Part shown: positions 22,681 to 32,254 of the stretch, piece by piece
Layout of the letters: the number at the start of each line of letters is the position of its first letter
Position numbering within the stretch: the stretch's first letter is position 1
Assembly: GCA_903881085.1 (NCBI GenBank)
Contig: CAIRSA010000155.1
Span: 1-37,215 of the forward strand
Direction of reading: 5' to 3'
DNA length: 37,215 nucleotides
DNA from: an uncultured Acidobacteriia bacterium
GTDB taxonomy: Bacteria > Acidobacteriota > Terriglobia > Bryobacterales > Bryobacteraceae
Program-made: the position numbers and the translations under genes
Notes under the pieces: model-generated
The model's input: the letters and a program-made list of their open reading frames with translations, nothing else
The model's database searches: none
Told to the model about the DNA's origin: nothing

Positions 22681-25600
22681 ATGGCCATTACCTTTCCAAA
22701 CGCAACGCTTGCCGACGCTCCCACCACCGACGTATCACCAGACGTTCCTCCCGTGGCCAATCCGCTGCCGGGGTTTGTTTCCCCGACTTCGGCACAGGTG
22801 ACCGACCCACTGGCGGAACAGGTGGCACAGCCAGAAGAGGCCCCACCCGTGGTGGATTTATCGGCGGGTATTCCTCAATCGTTTGTCTATCGGCCACCGG
22901 TGGAATTCTCGGGCGGCGAAAACCCATGGGACAGGGACGCACGCGAGCACGCGGCCCGCATGGAGGCATGGCGCGAGGAAGAGACGCCGAAAGTCAATCT
23001 CATGGCTACCGACCCTGACAAGGCGTTCAAGGGCATGGATCTAAAGTGGGCGCGTAGCGTCAAGGAGGGCCAGCGCCTGTTTACCAATGACGCGTTCATG
23101 CGCCTGCAACTGGATGGAAATGACGTGCCAACCAGTGGGCTGCCCCGTGCCATGGTCCGCAGGGCCGTGGCTAACCGGATGTTTGACGGCAAGGGCGGCG
23201 AAAGTGAGGATGCGTTCCACGCTCAAATCATCGGCCATTTTCAGAAACTCGGGTTTGATGACGCAATCGGCAAGGTGTTGGCCGACAACGGGCAACAGGC
23301 CGGAATCATGCAAACCGCGATGCCCGGTGCCGCTTCCAATCCCAAAGATTGGCAGATGACTCGCGACGCCATCCAGAACATGCCGGGATACTCGCCGGAG
23401 AGGGAGGCAGATTTTCACTCGATGTTCCACGGTGCAGCCATGGCCTCCCGGGCCATGATGCAACCCTTTGCCCCCGAACTCCGTGAGATTTGGGGCAAGA
23501 TGAAACAAGGCGAGCAAGGGACGGTTTCAAGTACTCTGGTAGCTGGATTCAGGGCATTGGCCCCCACAGGTGACGGAACCATGCCTGTGAGCAGCGACGG
23601 CTCACTGGTGAATCCCATATCCGCCATGGCGACAGAGGCGGGCAAGGAAGATGCGGCAGCTACGGCCTTCCGCGTGTACAAGGCCATGCCGGAAGACCAA
23701 CGAACCGAATTCATGAGTGCCCTCGGGCTCATGGCCAAGTCATTCCCTGCGGATGAACGCAACGGGTTCTTTGCGAACATGGCCAAGAGCGGGGCAAGGG
23801 CGATGGACGGGCTTCCCCGTGAGGCTCTTAGCGCGTTCATGTCCAACATGCTGTCCATCAGCGACATGGGCGGCACCATTGGAATCATTGAACCGGACGG
23901 CAGCATTGGGCAGGATGGCACGCTGGGAGGATCGCTACGTCCCGGGATTCGGTTCAACACTTCGGAGGGAGCGGCAAGCCAACAGGCGGAATTTATGGCC
24001 CGTCACAATTTTTCGGCGGACGTCCGGCGGATCCAAGATGAGGCATTCAATCCCGTTCTCAACACCAAAGGCAAGGCCCCCGGTGGATTGGCTCGGGCGG
24101 CCTACGCATTCCCGGGCCTCATGGCGTTTACCGCAGAGGCTGAGCTTCCCGGCATTGGCCTTCCCCTCATGTTTTTGAGCATGCAGACACAGGCGAATGA
24201 CCAGCTGCGCCAAAACCTGATTCAAGGCGGCATGAAGGAAGAGGCGGCGTCTCACCTCGCCGGGAACCTGGCGCCCTTCGTGGCACTCCCCCAGGCGGCG
24301 CTCATGAAGGCGAATGCCGGGTTGTGGCTCGGCAAGCTGCCCATGTTCGAAACGGTGTTTGATCGGATCGGCGACCAGTTCACCACCACCATCACGCGCT
24401 TGGGCGTGCGGGCCGCTGGTGCCGACGTGACCGGACAGGCCATCATGGAAGGCATGAGCCTTGTTCCCCACATCACACAGCAAGTGGTGCATGCGCTGGA
24501 TTCGGACGTGCCAGACGTGCAATGGGGAGGCAAGGGAGGTGTGTTCGATGGATTCTGGGCAAGAACGTTTGAGGGCATGGCGACGCTCGCCCCGCTGGCC
24601 ATCCTCGGAGCCGCCGGCGGAATCTCCGCTGACGCCCGCGCCAAGGCGTTTGCCGCTGCCACGCCTAAGGAACTCGCCGCGCTTGGGTGGAAGCCGGATG
24701 CTATCGCCGGCAGGACCGCTGCCATGGCCAAGGGGCTGTCCTCCATGGGGCGGCTGATTGACGTGGGCATGCTCGGGGCGGACCCCCACAGCGAGGGCGC
24801 ACAAACGGCAGCGGACGAATTAATTCGTGAGCACATGGGCAAAACCCTGCTCGCGGCGAACGCCAATGATTCCGGCCTCTTCCCTGATTTGGTGCACACG
24901 CGGGACGGCTGGCTTGTGAAGGATCGTGAGACGGGCAAGGAACTCGGCCAATCGCCGGACATTTCCGGGGCCATGAAGATTGTTGAAACCCACTACTCGG
25001 CATTCGATGATCTGAACGAACACCATGTGGCCTACATCACCAGCTTGATGGAAGCCGCGCAGGAGTCCCGCAAGCTCGGCGGCGTCGGGGATGACCACAG
25101 CATTTCCATGGAGTTGGACAACGCCATGACTGAGGCGAAAATGGCCATGGAAAACCCGGCCACATCTGAGCGATTTCAGAAACAAGTCGAACTCAAGGAA
25201 CGCCTGAACGGTGGGGACGGATCATTTTCGAATGCGGCTCTGGGTGTGGCGGTTCCAGGGCATGACGACATGGGACCGGAAGAGCGGCTGTTCCAAGGGG
25301 CCGACGTGACAACCACGTTTCACGAGACGTTCCATAGGCTGCGCCGGGAGGCCCGGGCCGCCGGACGCCTCACCCGAGTCGACGAAATTGCGGTGCTTCG
25401 CTCGCTGGACAAGGTGATGGGTGGCAAACGCACCAAGGAAGGCCCTGACGGCGAAAGCGAGGCCCTGCGCTTCCTGCCGGATGGCATCGCCGACGCAGAT
25501 ATCACTGACATGATGTTGGATGAGGGCTGCGGAGAAATTGGCAGCATGCAAATTCTCAAATCCCGTAAGGGGGGCGGCCCGCTCAATATCGATGCATCGA

Positions 25601-28600
25601 CCCGAGCCAATCCGAATTTCATAACCCGCAACCTGTTGAGCATCGCGGCGAGGGTCTCCCCTGAGGCGGCTGAGGCCATTCAGAAGTTCACCAATTTCAT
25701 TGCGGCCGTGCGTGCCCGGTGGTCGCTGGCCATGCAACGTTCTCTTGCCCTCCAGAAAGCCGAACGCGATGGCACTTTTGATAAATCCACCTATGAGGCG
25801 TATCTAAACAAGCTCCTCGGACGCGATACCCAGCTGGAGCACGAGGCCCGCGTTGAAACCGCTGCCCGGGATATCTTCGGCCATGACTTGGAAGAGGATA
25901 ATATCCCCTTCGCCACCGGGCGGGGGGGCGCGCTGTTGCCTACGTCTCCCGAAAAGTTGCATGAGACTTTCCTTGACAGGATCGGTGAAAGCGCATTGCG
26001 TGTTGAGCAACCCCGCGCCCGATATGAAGATAAAAGACAACTCCTCTTCGATTTCTCAAAATCCATCCTCGGCCCGGTTGAAAAAAGAGCGGCCTCCAAC
26101 CCTTCGGCCCGTCTTTGCTCGCTACAAATTCTTGGCCAAAAATTCGCGGAAAAACTCGCCACCGACCTGCAAGTCAGATTCATCGGTGACACCATAACCG
26201 ACACGGATTCTTTAGTCATTCGGGCTCAAGCGCTTCGCAACCCGCTGTTTGAGACCTTCTATTTGTTGGGGCTAGACAGCGCGGGGACACTCAAAGGCGC
26301 AATGGCTGTTACCAGCCGCGTTCCATGCGCTGCCACGGTCTTCGATAAAGGACAGGATTGGGGGAGTGGAGCTAGGGAACACGCAGATTTTCTGGCCAAT
26401 TGCGGTGCCAGTGAATACGTCCTGCTTCACAATCACCCAAGCGGCGACCCAAGCCCCTCTATGGCAGACATAAAGATCACGCAACGCCACGCCATGGAAT
26501 TGGAAAAACATGGGTTTCCCATGCGTGAACACCTTGTTATAAATCACCTGACTTACACAAAAATCGACAAGCGGGGAAGAACTTCTTACGGAGTTTTGCC
26601 GAAAGCTTCCGACCCTTCAAACGTAGATCCATTCACTTCAAAAATCACTGACTTGGGATTTGCAGATTCACTGTCTTCGCCCGAAAAGGTTCTTCAATCT
26701 GCTGCCAGAGTTCAGGAAAACAAAGGGAATGAAGATATGATTACCGGGTTCATTGTTAACACCCGGGTGAAGGTGGTGGCCATCCTACAAGGAACGATTG
26801 ACCAGTTTAATACACTAACGCCCAAGGAAATTCAGGATTTCTCAAGGGAACAGGGCGGGGTTCATCTCATGATTTCAGGAGTGGCTAAGAATTATCTTGA
26901 CGCGGCGGGGAAGGTGAGAGATTTGATTCCTCTTCACAAGGCCAATATTCTCCAAGAAAGCGTTTTTGAACTACCGGGGGAAGGAAACTACTTGAGCGCC
27001 CTCGAAAATGGTTTGTTCGGTAAGGTAGCAAGGTTCTTCGGCGGGGAGGATGGCCCGGTAGTGCGCGTGCAAGAACCCGCCTTCGCCACCGGCCGGGCAG
27101 ACTTGGCCGGATTCATGGCTGGGGACGCCCTCCGGCGCGTGAAAGACCCGCTTCGGCGCGTTCAGGCCATGAGCCGAATCGCCCGAAACTTCCAAGACCT
27201 GAAGCTTGTCAACGAGCGGCTCGAACTGCTGGCCGGTGGAAAGCGGGTGGGCAAAAGTCTCCTCAAGGAAGCGGCCATGCGCGAGGCCATCCGGCATGAA
27301 GAGCTTGTAGGGGAGGTCTGGGGCCGCCACATGGGAATTCTCTCCAATGACGACCTGACAAAGCTAAAAAGCCAGCCCGGGCACGAAATTGTCAGTGACC
27401 CGTCAAGCCCGTTGCGGGGCCGTCTGATGAGCTGGGCGGCGGTGCTAAAGGAACATCCTGAACGTTTCTCGCTACAACAACCCGGTGAGTACAATGGGGC
27501 GGAAGGCATTAACCGAAGTGTGTTTGGCGGTTCAAATACACCCGACCAGATAGCCAAGGAAATGTTTGATGCGGGTCTGATTCGCCACAATACGCCTGAC
27601 GCCATGTGGGACCTCCTGCGCCAAGAGCAAAACATGGTGGCCAAGATGAAAGCCTATCTTCTCACCGCCAAGGACGAACTTCGCGAGGCACGCCAGCAAG
27701 CACGGGCTGAAACCAATGATTGGCTTGCCACGCAAACGGCCAACCAAAAGGAAAACTACTCTCCCAAGAAGGAAATTTTGCAGGCGCTGGCCTCCATGGA
27801 TGCCATCATGACGGCATTGCCCCCAGACATTCGCGGGAAGCTCGGAGGATATACCCAGATGGCTCGCCTTGGTAGTGACGAGGTGCGCCTTGAATACCTC
27901 AAGGACAAGTTGGCGAGAGCTGACGAGCTGCTTGAAAAATACTTGCGCGGGAACTATGACGCGGAATTCAGGGACCTTCTCAAACGTGCCCGCCCGAACA
28001 AGGACGCCCCCGGCGAAAGACCCACCGGCAGAATCACACCGGAGGTGCAGGACATGTTCCGAGAAATGGAAGCGGCCATGTCTATGGCTCCGCGTGACGT
28101 GGAAGCACAAGCGGCCATGTTTGAAGCCAAGGCCGATCACGAGGATACCAACGCGGCAGAGGCCGCACAGTGGACCATGACGGCCAACTTGATGCGGTTG
28201 GCTGGCAACTGGCTCCAAGCCTCGGCGGCACGGCGGGAACAAGCGTTCTTGGAAGCTGACCGGATGTTTGGGGAAGGTTTCCTTGCTCAGAAAATCTTGT
28301 ACAGCAAACGGGCCGAACGCCAAGCAAAGTCCCGGGAACAACTCATTGACGAGGCCAACCGAAACGGCACAACGGGCACTCTGCCTGAACGCAAGGCCGA
28401 GGAAGCCAAGAATCAAGGCATTGGAGGATGGGCCAAGAACCTGTTCTATGGGTTGTTCAGCTTCGAGCATCTTCTGCACCACTGCTTTGGGGAGAACTCG
28501 CCCGAAGCGATCCGCCTGGCCGACGCCGAACGCGAAGCGGCCAACCGCAAGAGCGATGCTCTATTTGCAGCCAATAAGGCACTGGATCACTTGTTCACCT

Positions 28601-30378
28601 CGTTGGGTGGCGGGGCCATGGGTGGAGAGAAATTGCGCTACAAGCTCGGGGCGGAAAAATCCATAAAAATCAAGCTTCACTCCGGTGAGGAACTTTCGCT
28701 CACCCCGTTTGAGGCCATCAGCGCAACTCTCATGTGGCGTCAGGAAGATGGACGGCGGCACATGGAAGGGCACCTTGACGACTCGGGAAAACCCGTTGGG
28801 GATTGGCATTACAGTCAAGCCAACATGGATTCCGTTGAGGATCAATTGCCGCTAGCGGCCAAGGCCGTGCGCCTGCATCTAGTCGAGCAGTACGCGGCAG
28901 AGTATGACAGAATCAACGCCGTTTACCGGGGCTTGTATGGGATGAACCTGCCTCATCATTCGGATTACTCGCCCCTCACCGTCAAGCCTCAGAAGATTGC
29001 CGGCGGTCCCGAACCCGACCCGGTAAGCGGTTTCGCTGGCAGCAATGGGGGTATCACTCCTGGAAGCCTCAAGACGCGGTCCACATCCGCCATTGCTGAG
29101 CCGGATTTCCGAGACGCGGTAAAAACCTACATTGGCCACACGCGCCAAATGGAGCATTTCATTGCCTACGCTGGTTTTTCCTCAGAAGCTAAGGCGTTGC
29201 TGTCCCGCCGGGATGTTGGTAACCCCATCAAAGCGGCAGCAGGGGAACAGGCGTTCGACGTGTTGCGGGGCTGGGTGGATTTCTTCGCGCAAGGCGGGAC
29301 TCGGGACGCGCAAAACTTCCTCACCCTGAACCAGACGTTGAGCAAGAACATGAACCGCGCCGCCTCCATGGCGCTCACCGGCCGCGTGAGCGTGCTAGTC
29401 ATCCAGTGGCTGAACCTCGGTAGCGCTCTCGCTGAAATGCCTACTGGATCATACCTCAAGCGGCTGGCACTCCTCACCACTGGCAATCTCGGCTGGAAGG
29501 ACGCATTCAATAGCGAGTACATTCAACGCCGATTGCAGGAATTGCCTCCCGTGGTACGTCAAGCCATGGAAGGTTTGCATTCCTCCAAGCCTAACGAGCT
29601 GACTCATGCCATGGCCTGGATTGGCCAACTCATTGGCGGGGCTGACGCCATGTTCACCGCCGGAACCTACGCCATCGTTCACGACTACCAAACGAAGCTG
29701 GCCAAGGAAAACGGACTCACCGGGGCCGAGGCGGCGGAATACATCCGCACAACCACGGAACGAATCTGCGACAGAATCAGTCAGCCAACCCGGGCCGGTG
29801 CTCGTTCGCTCTTCGAGGCCACATCAACGAACCCCGGAATGAAACTGCTCTGGGCGTTCTCCTCGGAACCCCGCCAAAAAATGGGATACCTCGCATGGCA
29901 ACTCATGAACAAGGACGCCAGCGCCGGACGCAAGGCCAGGGCCGCTGCCGTGACGTTCCTGATTGGCGGTGCCCTCCAAGGGCTCACCCGCTCATTCCTC
30001 GCGGATATCAAGGATTCCAAGGATGCCGAATGGTTCGATGAAAAGCACTGGTCAGCCAAGCGCCTGGCACTCGCCACATTCACCAGCCCGTTCCAAGGCG
30101 TTCCCTTGCTCGGGGACATGATCCAGCAAGCGGCCTACTCGGGATTCCACGAATACTTGCCGGAAGGCAATTTGCTCTCCGGTATGGTAAACGCAGGCAA
30201 GCGCGTGGCACACGTCCCCGAATGGTTTACCGGCCAGCGGGATATCGAGGAAGGAATCAAGGACGCGGAAGCCATCCTTGCCGGCATCGGTGCCTACAAC
30301 GACACAATTGCAGCCTCGGCCTCCGTCGCTCACCTCGCCCGGGATATCTACGGCACCGCAAAGAACGCCACCAAATAA
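22681..30378 (+). CDS. Giant polyvalent ejection protein with HEXXH peptidase-like and RadC-like JAB domains
   Basis: This 2565-aa protein is the last of the ejection proteins. Residues 1-65 are Pro-rich and disordered. A long helical region follows. Around 881-885 lies HETFH, a zinc-metallopeptidase motif, with DEGCGEIGS some 70 residues later offering a third ligand. Residues about 1165-1290 form a RadC-like JAB domain: E1191 (LFETFYLLGLD), HNHPSGDPSPS at 1250-1260 and D1263, the complete metal-binding set. After a second FATGR linker (about 1468) come long coiled coils and a C-terminal part with hydrophobic segments (AAVTFLIGGALQGLTRSF). Such mixtures are known as polyvalent proteins of phages and conjugative elements, thought to enter the host with DNA and counter its defences. 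Confidence 0.85.
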   Translation: MAITFPNATLADAPTTDVSPDVPPVANPLPGFVSPTSAQVTDPLAEQVAQPEEAPPVVDLSAGIPQSFVYRPPVEFSGGENPWDRDAREHAARMEAWREEETPKVNLMATDPDKAFKGMDLKWARSVKEGQRLFTNDAFMRLQLDGNDVPTSGLPRAMVRRAVANRMFDGKGGESEDAFHAQIIGHFQKLGFDDAIGKVLADNGQQAGIMQTAMPGAASNPKDWQMTRDAIQNMPGYSPEREADFHSMFHGAAMASRAMMQPFAPELREIWGKMKQGEQGTVSSTLVAGFRALAPTGDGTMPVSSDGSLVNPISAMATEAGKEDAAATAFRVYKAMPEDQRTEFMSALGLMAKSFPADERNGFFANMAKSGARAMDGLPREALSAFMSNMLSISDMGGTIGIIEPDGSIGQDGTLGGSLRPGIRFNTSEGAASQQAEFMARHNFSADVRRIQDEAFNPVLNTKGKAPGGLARAAYAFPGLMAFTAEAELPGIGLPLMFLSMQTQANDQLRQNLIQGGMKEEAASHLAGNLAPFVALPQAALMKANAGLWLGKLPMFETVFDRIGDQFTTTITRLGVRAAGADVTGQAIMEGMSLVPHITQQVVHALDSDVPDVQWGGKGGVFDGFWARTFEGMATLAPLAILGAAGGISADARAKAFAAATPKELAALGWKPDAIAGRTAAMAKGLSSMGRLIDVGMLGADPHSEGAQTAADELIREHMGKTLLAANANDSGLFPDLVHTRDGWLVKDRETGKELGQSPDISGAMKIVETHYSAFDDLNEHHVAYITSLMEAAQESRKLGGVGDDHSISMELDNAMTEAKMAMENPATSERFQKQVELKERLNGGDGSFSNAALGVAVPGHDDMGPEERLFQGADVTTTFHETFHRLRREARAAGRLTRVDEIAVLRSLDKVMGGKRTKEGPDGESEALRFLPDGIADADITDMMLDEGCGEIGSMQILKSRKGGGPLNIDASTRANPNFITRNLLSIAARVSPEAAEAIQKFTNFIAAVRARWSLAMQRSLALQKAERDGTFDKSTYEAYLNKLLGRDTQLEHEARVETAARDIFGHDLEEDNIPFATGRGGALLPTSPEKLHETFLDRIGESALRVEQPRARYEDKRQLLFDFSKSILGPVEKRAASNPSARLCSLQILGQKFAEKLATDLQVRFIGDTITDTDSLVIRAQALRNPLFETFYLLGLDSAGTLKGAMAVTSRVPCAATVFDKGQDWGSGAREHADFLANCGASEYVLLHNHPSGDPSPSMADIKITQRHAMELEKHGFPMREHLVINHLTYTKIDKRGRTSYGVLPKASDPSNVDPFTSKITDLGFADSLSSPEKVLQSAARVQENKGNEDMITGFIVNTRVKVVAILQGTIDQFNTLTPKEIQDFSREQGGVHLMISGVAKNYLDAAGKVRDLIPLHKANILQESVFELPGEGNYLSALENGLFGKVARFFGGEDGPVVRVQEPAFATGRADLAGFMAGDALRRVKDPLRRVQAMSRIARNFQDLKLVNERLELLAGGKRVGKSLLKEAAMREAIRHEELVGEVWGRHMGILSNDDLTKLKSQPGHEIVSDPSSPLRGRLMSWAAVLKEHPERFSLQQPGEYNGAEGINRSVFGGSNTPDQIAKEMFDAGLIRHNTPDAMWDLLRQEQNMVAKMKAYLLTAKDELREARQQARAETNDWLATQTANQKENYSPKKEILQALASMDAIMTALPPDIRGKLGGYTQMARLGSDEVRLEYLKDKLARADELLEKYLRGNYDAEFRDLLKRARPNKDAPGERPTGRITPEVQDMFREMEAAMSMAPRDVEAQAAMFEAKADHEDTNAAEAAQWTMTANLMRLAGNWLQASAARREQAFLEADRMFGEGFLAQKILYSKRAERQAKSREQLIDEANRNGTTGTLPERKAEEAKNQGIGGWAKNLFYGLFSFEHLLHHCFGENSPEAIRLADAEREAANRKSDALFAANKALDHLFTSLGGGAMGGEKLRYKLGAEKSIKIKLHSGEELSLTPFEAISATLMWRQEDGRRHMEGHLDDSGKPVGDWHYSQANMDSVEDQLPLAAKAVRLHLVEQYAAEYDRINAVYRGLYGMNLPHHSDYSPLTVKPQKIAGGPEPDPVSGFAGSNGGITPGSLKTRSTSAIAEPDFRDAVKTYIGHTRQMEHFIAYAGFSSEAKALLSRRDVGNPIKAAAGEQAFDVLRGWVDFFAQGGTRDAQNFLTLNQTLSKNMNRAASMALTGRVSVLVIQWLNLGSALAEMPTGSYLKRLALLTTGNLGWKDAFNSEYIQRRLQELPPVVRQAMEGLHSSKPNELTHAMAWIGQLIGGADAMFTAGTYAIVHDYQTKLAKENGLTGAEAAEYIRTTTERICDRISQPTRAGARSLFEATSTNPGMKLLWAFSSEPRQKMGYLAWQLMNKDASAGRKARAAAVTFLIGGALQGLTRSFLADIKDSKDAEWFDEKHWSAKRLALATFTSPFQGVPLLGDMIQQAAYSGFHEYLPEGNLLSGMVNAGKRVAHVPEWFTGQRDIEEGIKDAEAILAGIGAYNDTIAASASVAHLARDIYGTAKNATK
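25907..27097 (+). repeat. Direct repeat flanking a lower-GC module with the JAB domain
   Basis: The 18-mers at 25907-25924 and 27080-27097 differ at one base (CCTTCGCCACCGG, G or C, CGGG). Their spacing is 1173 bp, or exactly 391 codons, so both encode PFATGR/AFATGR in the same frame. The DNA between is poorer in GC: I counted 77 of 180 in 26581-26760 (43%) against 36 of 60 in 28081-28140 (60%). The module contains the whole JAB domain, suggesting it was gained as a unit. Confidence 0.75.
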
Positions 30379-30441
30379 CCGCCCACGAGGTTTGCCACCT
30401 GTTAAGCTGCCGGGCGGCGGGGGAGGCGTCAGTTTCACGGC

Positions 30442-30747
30442 ATGACAGCTGCAACTTTCGGCACCGCCATCACCGCCACGGCTACCGCCTATTCCTTCCC
30501 TCAGGCGTATGGCTCCTACCGGGGTGTCTTCGAGCTGGACGGCACCTTTGGCGGCTGCACCGTAACGCCCGGCTATGACGACGGGTCCGGCAACTTCGTG
30601 GCCTTCCGCGATGCCACAGGCACCGCCATCACCTGCACCAGTTCAATCGCTTGGGAGGTGGTCTTGCCCACATCGGGCAAGCTGGCCGTGTCCCTTTCCG
30701 GAGGAACCAGCATTTCCATTGTTGCCATGTTCAAAGGTCTGCATTGA
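30442..30747 (+). CDS. Small phage structural-type protein
   Basis: This 101-aa product is Gly/Thr/Ala-rich with alternating strands (ATFGTAITATATAYSFPQAY, GVFELDGTFGGCTVTPGYDD, WEVVLPTSGKLAVSLSGGTS), like small beta-sandwich proteins found downstream of ejection genes in several podoviruses, possibly a virion or tail accessory protein. The start follows a 63-bp gap with no clear promoter and no Shine-Dalgarno. Function not established. Confidence 0.6.
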   Translation: MTAATFGTAITATATAYSFPQAYGSYRGVFELDGTFGGCTVTPGYDDGSGNFVAFRDATGTAITCTSSIAWEVVLPTSGKLAVSLSGGTSISIVAMFKGLH

Positions 30748-30751
30748 TCCC

Positions 30752-31606
30752 ATGATTTACCCCCTCTGCAAATCTCTCGTCAATCCCATCTGCTGCCCCT
30801 TAAACCAAGCGGCATCCGCGTTCGACGCCTCGGCGCTCGCCTATATAAATGCGGTGGCAGCCGTAACTACGGTGACGGCGGCTCAAAAATTGGCCATCAA
30901 CGCGTTTGTCGTCGGTGAAAAAATTGCGGGTCGGTGGTCGAAATTCAACAGGCTTTTCATTCATGGGTGGGGGAATGCTTCTGCGAATTGCATCGACATG
31001 GTTTCATTGGCCACCGGCGTTTTTAGCTCGGGGGTGACTCACTCTAACGGCTATATCTATTCCCCCACGCTGAACGGGTATTTCGACACGAACCTAAAGC
31101 CGTCCACGCAAGGCGTGACTGACGCCAATGTTTCCTTTGGGGTACTGGCCTACACGGCCAGTTCCACATCGACTATTTTAGTGGGCTCGTATGATACAAC
31201 CCCTTATTTCGCCCTTGGGGTGAGCACAGTCGGCCCCGGTGGGCGCGTAGTTCTCAATTCGCGGCAATACTTCCCCATCAACACGGTTTCCGACATGAAC
31301 GGGGTTTTGATTGTTTCCCGGGACAGTGGAAATGATTACCTATATCAACGCCAAAATGACGCGACCACGCTAATTGTGGACACCACCGCTGCCGCCGGTC
31401 TTCTTGCGCTTTCCACATACAATTATTATGTCATGGCCCTGAATCAAGCGGCTGTAGGTGCTGCGGCATTCGCTGACGGGAGATTTGGTGCGTCCTTTTT
31501 CGGGACGGCACTGACGAAAAATGACAGTATCTATTTTTCTGCAAACCTTCAAACGCTCTGGCAAACCTTGTTTGGCCTCGTCCTTCCGAATCACAATTTA
31601 GCATAA
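30752..31606 (+). CDS. Putative receptor-binding / tail fibre-type protein
   Basis: The ATG at 30752 (MIYPLCKSLVNPICCP) follows the previous stop by 4 bp in TGATCCC context; earlier in-frame starts overlap that gene. The 284-aa product has an N-terminal helix (AYINAVAAVTTVTAAQKLAI), then a long Gly/Ser/Thr/Asn-rich beta region. It ends with FADGRFGASFFGTALTKNDS and LQTLWQTLFG, the ending often seen in lectin-like (concanavalin/laminin G fold) phage proteins in which the last helix packs on the sandwich. Located between ejection and lysis genes, it is the best host-recognition candidate in the window. It is modest in size, so a separate longer fibre cannot be excluded. Confidence 0.55.
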   Translation: MIYPLCKSLVNPICCPLNQAASAFDASALAYINAVAAVTTVTAAQKLAINAFVVGEKIAGRWSKFNRLFIHGWGNASANCIDMVSLATGVFSSGVTHSNGYIYSPTLNGYFDTNLKPSTQGVTDANVSFGVLAYTASSTSTILVGSYDTTPYFALGVSTVGPGGRVVLNSRQYFPINTVSDMNGVLIVSRDSGNDYLYQRQNDATTLIVDTTAAAGLLALSTYNYYVMALNQAAVGAAAFADGRFGASFFGTALTKNDSIYFSANLQTLWQTLFGLVLPNHNLA

Positions 31607-31607
31607 G

Positions 31608-31886
31608 ATGCTTGGATACATCACCACTCAAGACGTTATCGACGCCCGCAATTTGGAATTGCGTGGCATGGAGCCTTTTCCAGCAATCGAGATTACCGGG
31701 CGGCCATTGGTTGCCGGTGGCGTATTTGTCTCCATGGATGAATCCTGCCTTGAAAGCGTAGCCATCAACACCCTTCGGGTGATGGATTTGCCCCCCATTG
31801 CTGAATTCATTGATTCATTCGGCGGGCTGGATTCCCGAGTCACGGTTCAGCCTGCCGACTTTGTTTCATTTCCCATTCCATCCTAA
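31608..31886 (+). CDS. Hypothetical phage protein
   Basis: This 92-aa acidic product has no membrane segment: MLGYITTQDVIDARNLELRG, VFVSMDESCLESVAI, then SFGGLDSRVTVQPADFV. It starts 1 bp after the stop of the putative receptor-binding gene and precedes the lysis genes by 3 bp, so it is cotranscribed with them. It could be a chaperone or accessory of the receptor-binding protein, which often sits directly downstream; no sequence family supports this. Confidence 0.55.
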   Translation: MLGYITTQDVIDARNLELRGMEPFPAIEITGRPLVAGGVFVSMDESCLESVAINTLRVMDLPPIAEFIDSFGGLDSRVTVQPADFVSFPIPS

Positions 31887-31889
31887 TCC

Positions 31890-32219
31890 ATGACCCGACC
31901 CGCCCAAAGCCAGATTGACGCCTATGAAGACGACGGCCCCAAGACATGGAATTTCACAGGCATTGCGGGCTACATGCTCCGCAAGAATGGGATTCTGGTT
32001 ACCTGCTGCCTGTCTCTCATCGTGTATCAGGTCTTAGACAAGAGGGAGAGAGACGGGCAAGTCATGGGCATTCTCATTACCAACGCAAAAATTCTTTCCG
32101 ACCTCACAAGTTCCGTGCGCGAGAATGATGCAAGGGACCAAAAGTCACTGGAAGAAATGAAACCCACGGTCTCCCGAATTGAATCCATTCTAAGCCGAAT
32201 CGACAGCCGAATCAAATAA
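31890..32219 (+). CDS. Membrane-anchored coiled-coil protein, inner-spanin-like candidate
   Basis: In this 109-aa product a single hydrophobic segment (NGILVTCCLSLIVYQVL, about 33-49) follows a hydrophilic start, and the rest is a charged helical region with heptad character (LTSSVRENDARDQKSLEEMK, VSRIESILSRIDSRIK). One transmembrane helix plus a periplasmic coiled coil is the build of inner spanin subunits, and it lies in the lysis cassette. A holin-like role is an alternative. The start follows the previous stop by 3 bp. Confidence 0.5.
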   Translation: MTRPAQSQIDAYEDDGPKTWNFTGIAGYMLRKNGILVTCCLSLIVYQVLDKRERDGQVMGILITNAKILSDLTSSVRENDARDQKSLEEMKPTVSRIESILSRIDSRIK

Positions 32220-32254
32220 TCTCCCCACCCAAGAACCAACGAACCACAGCCCCC

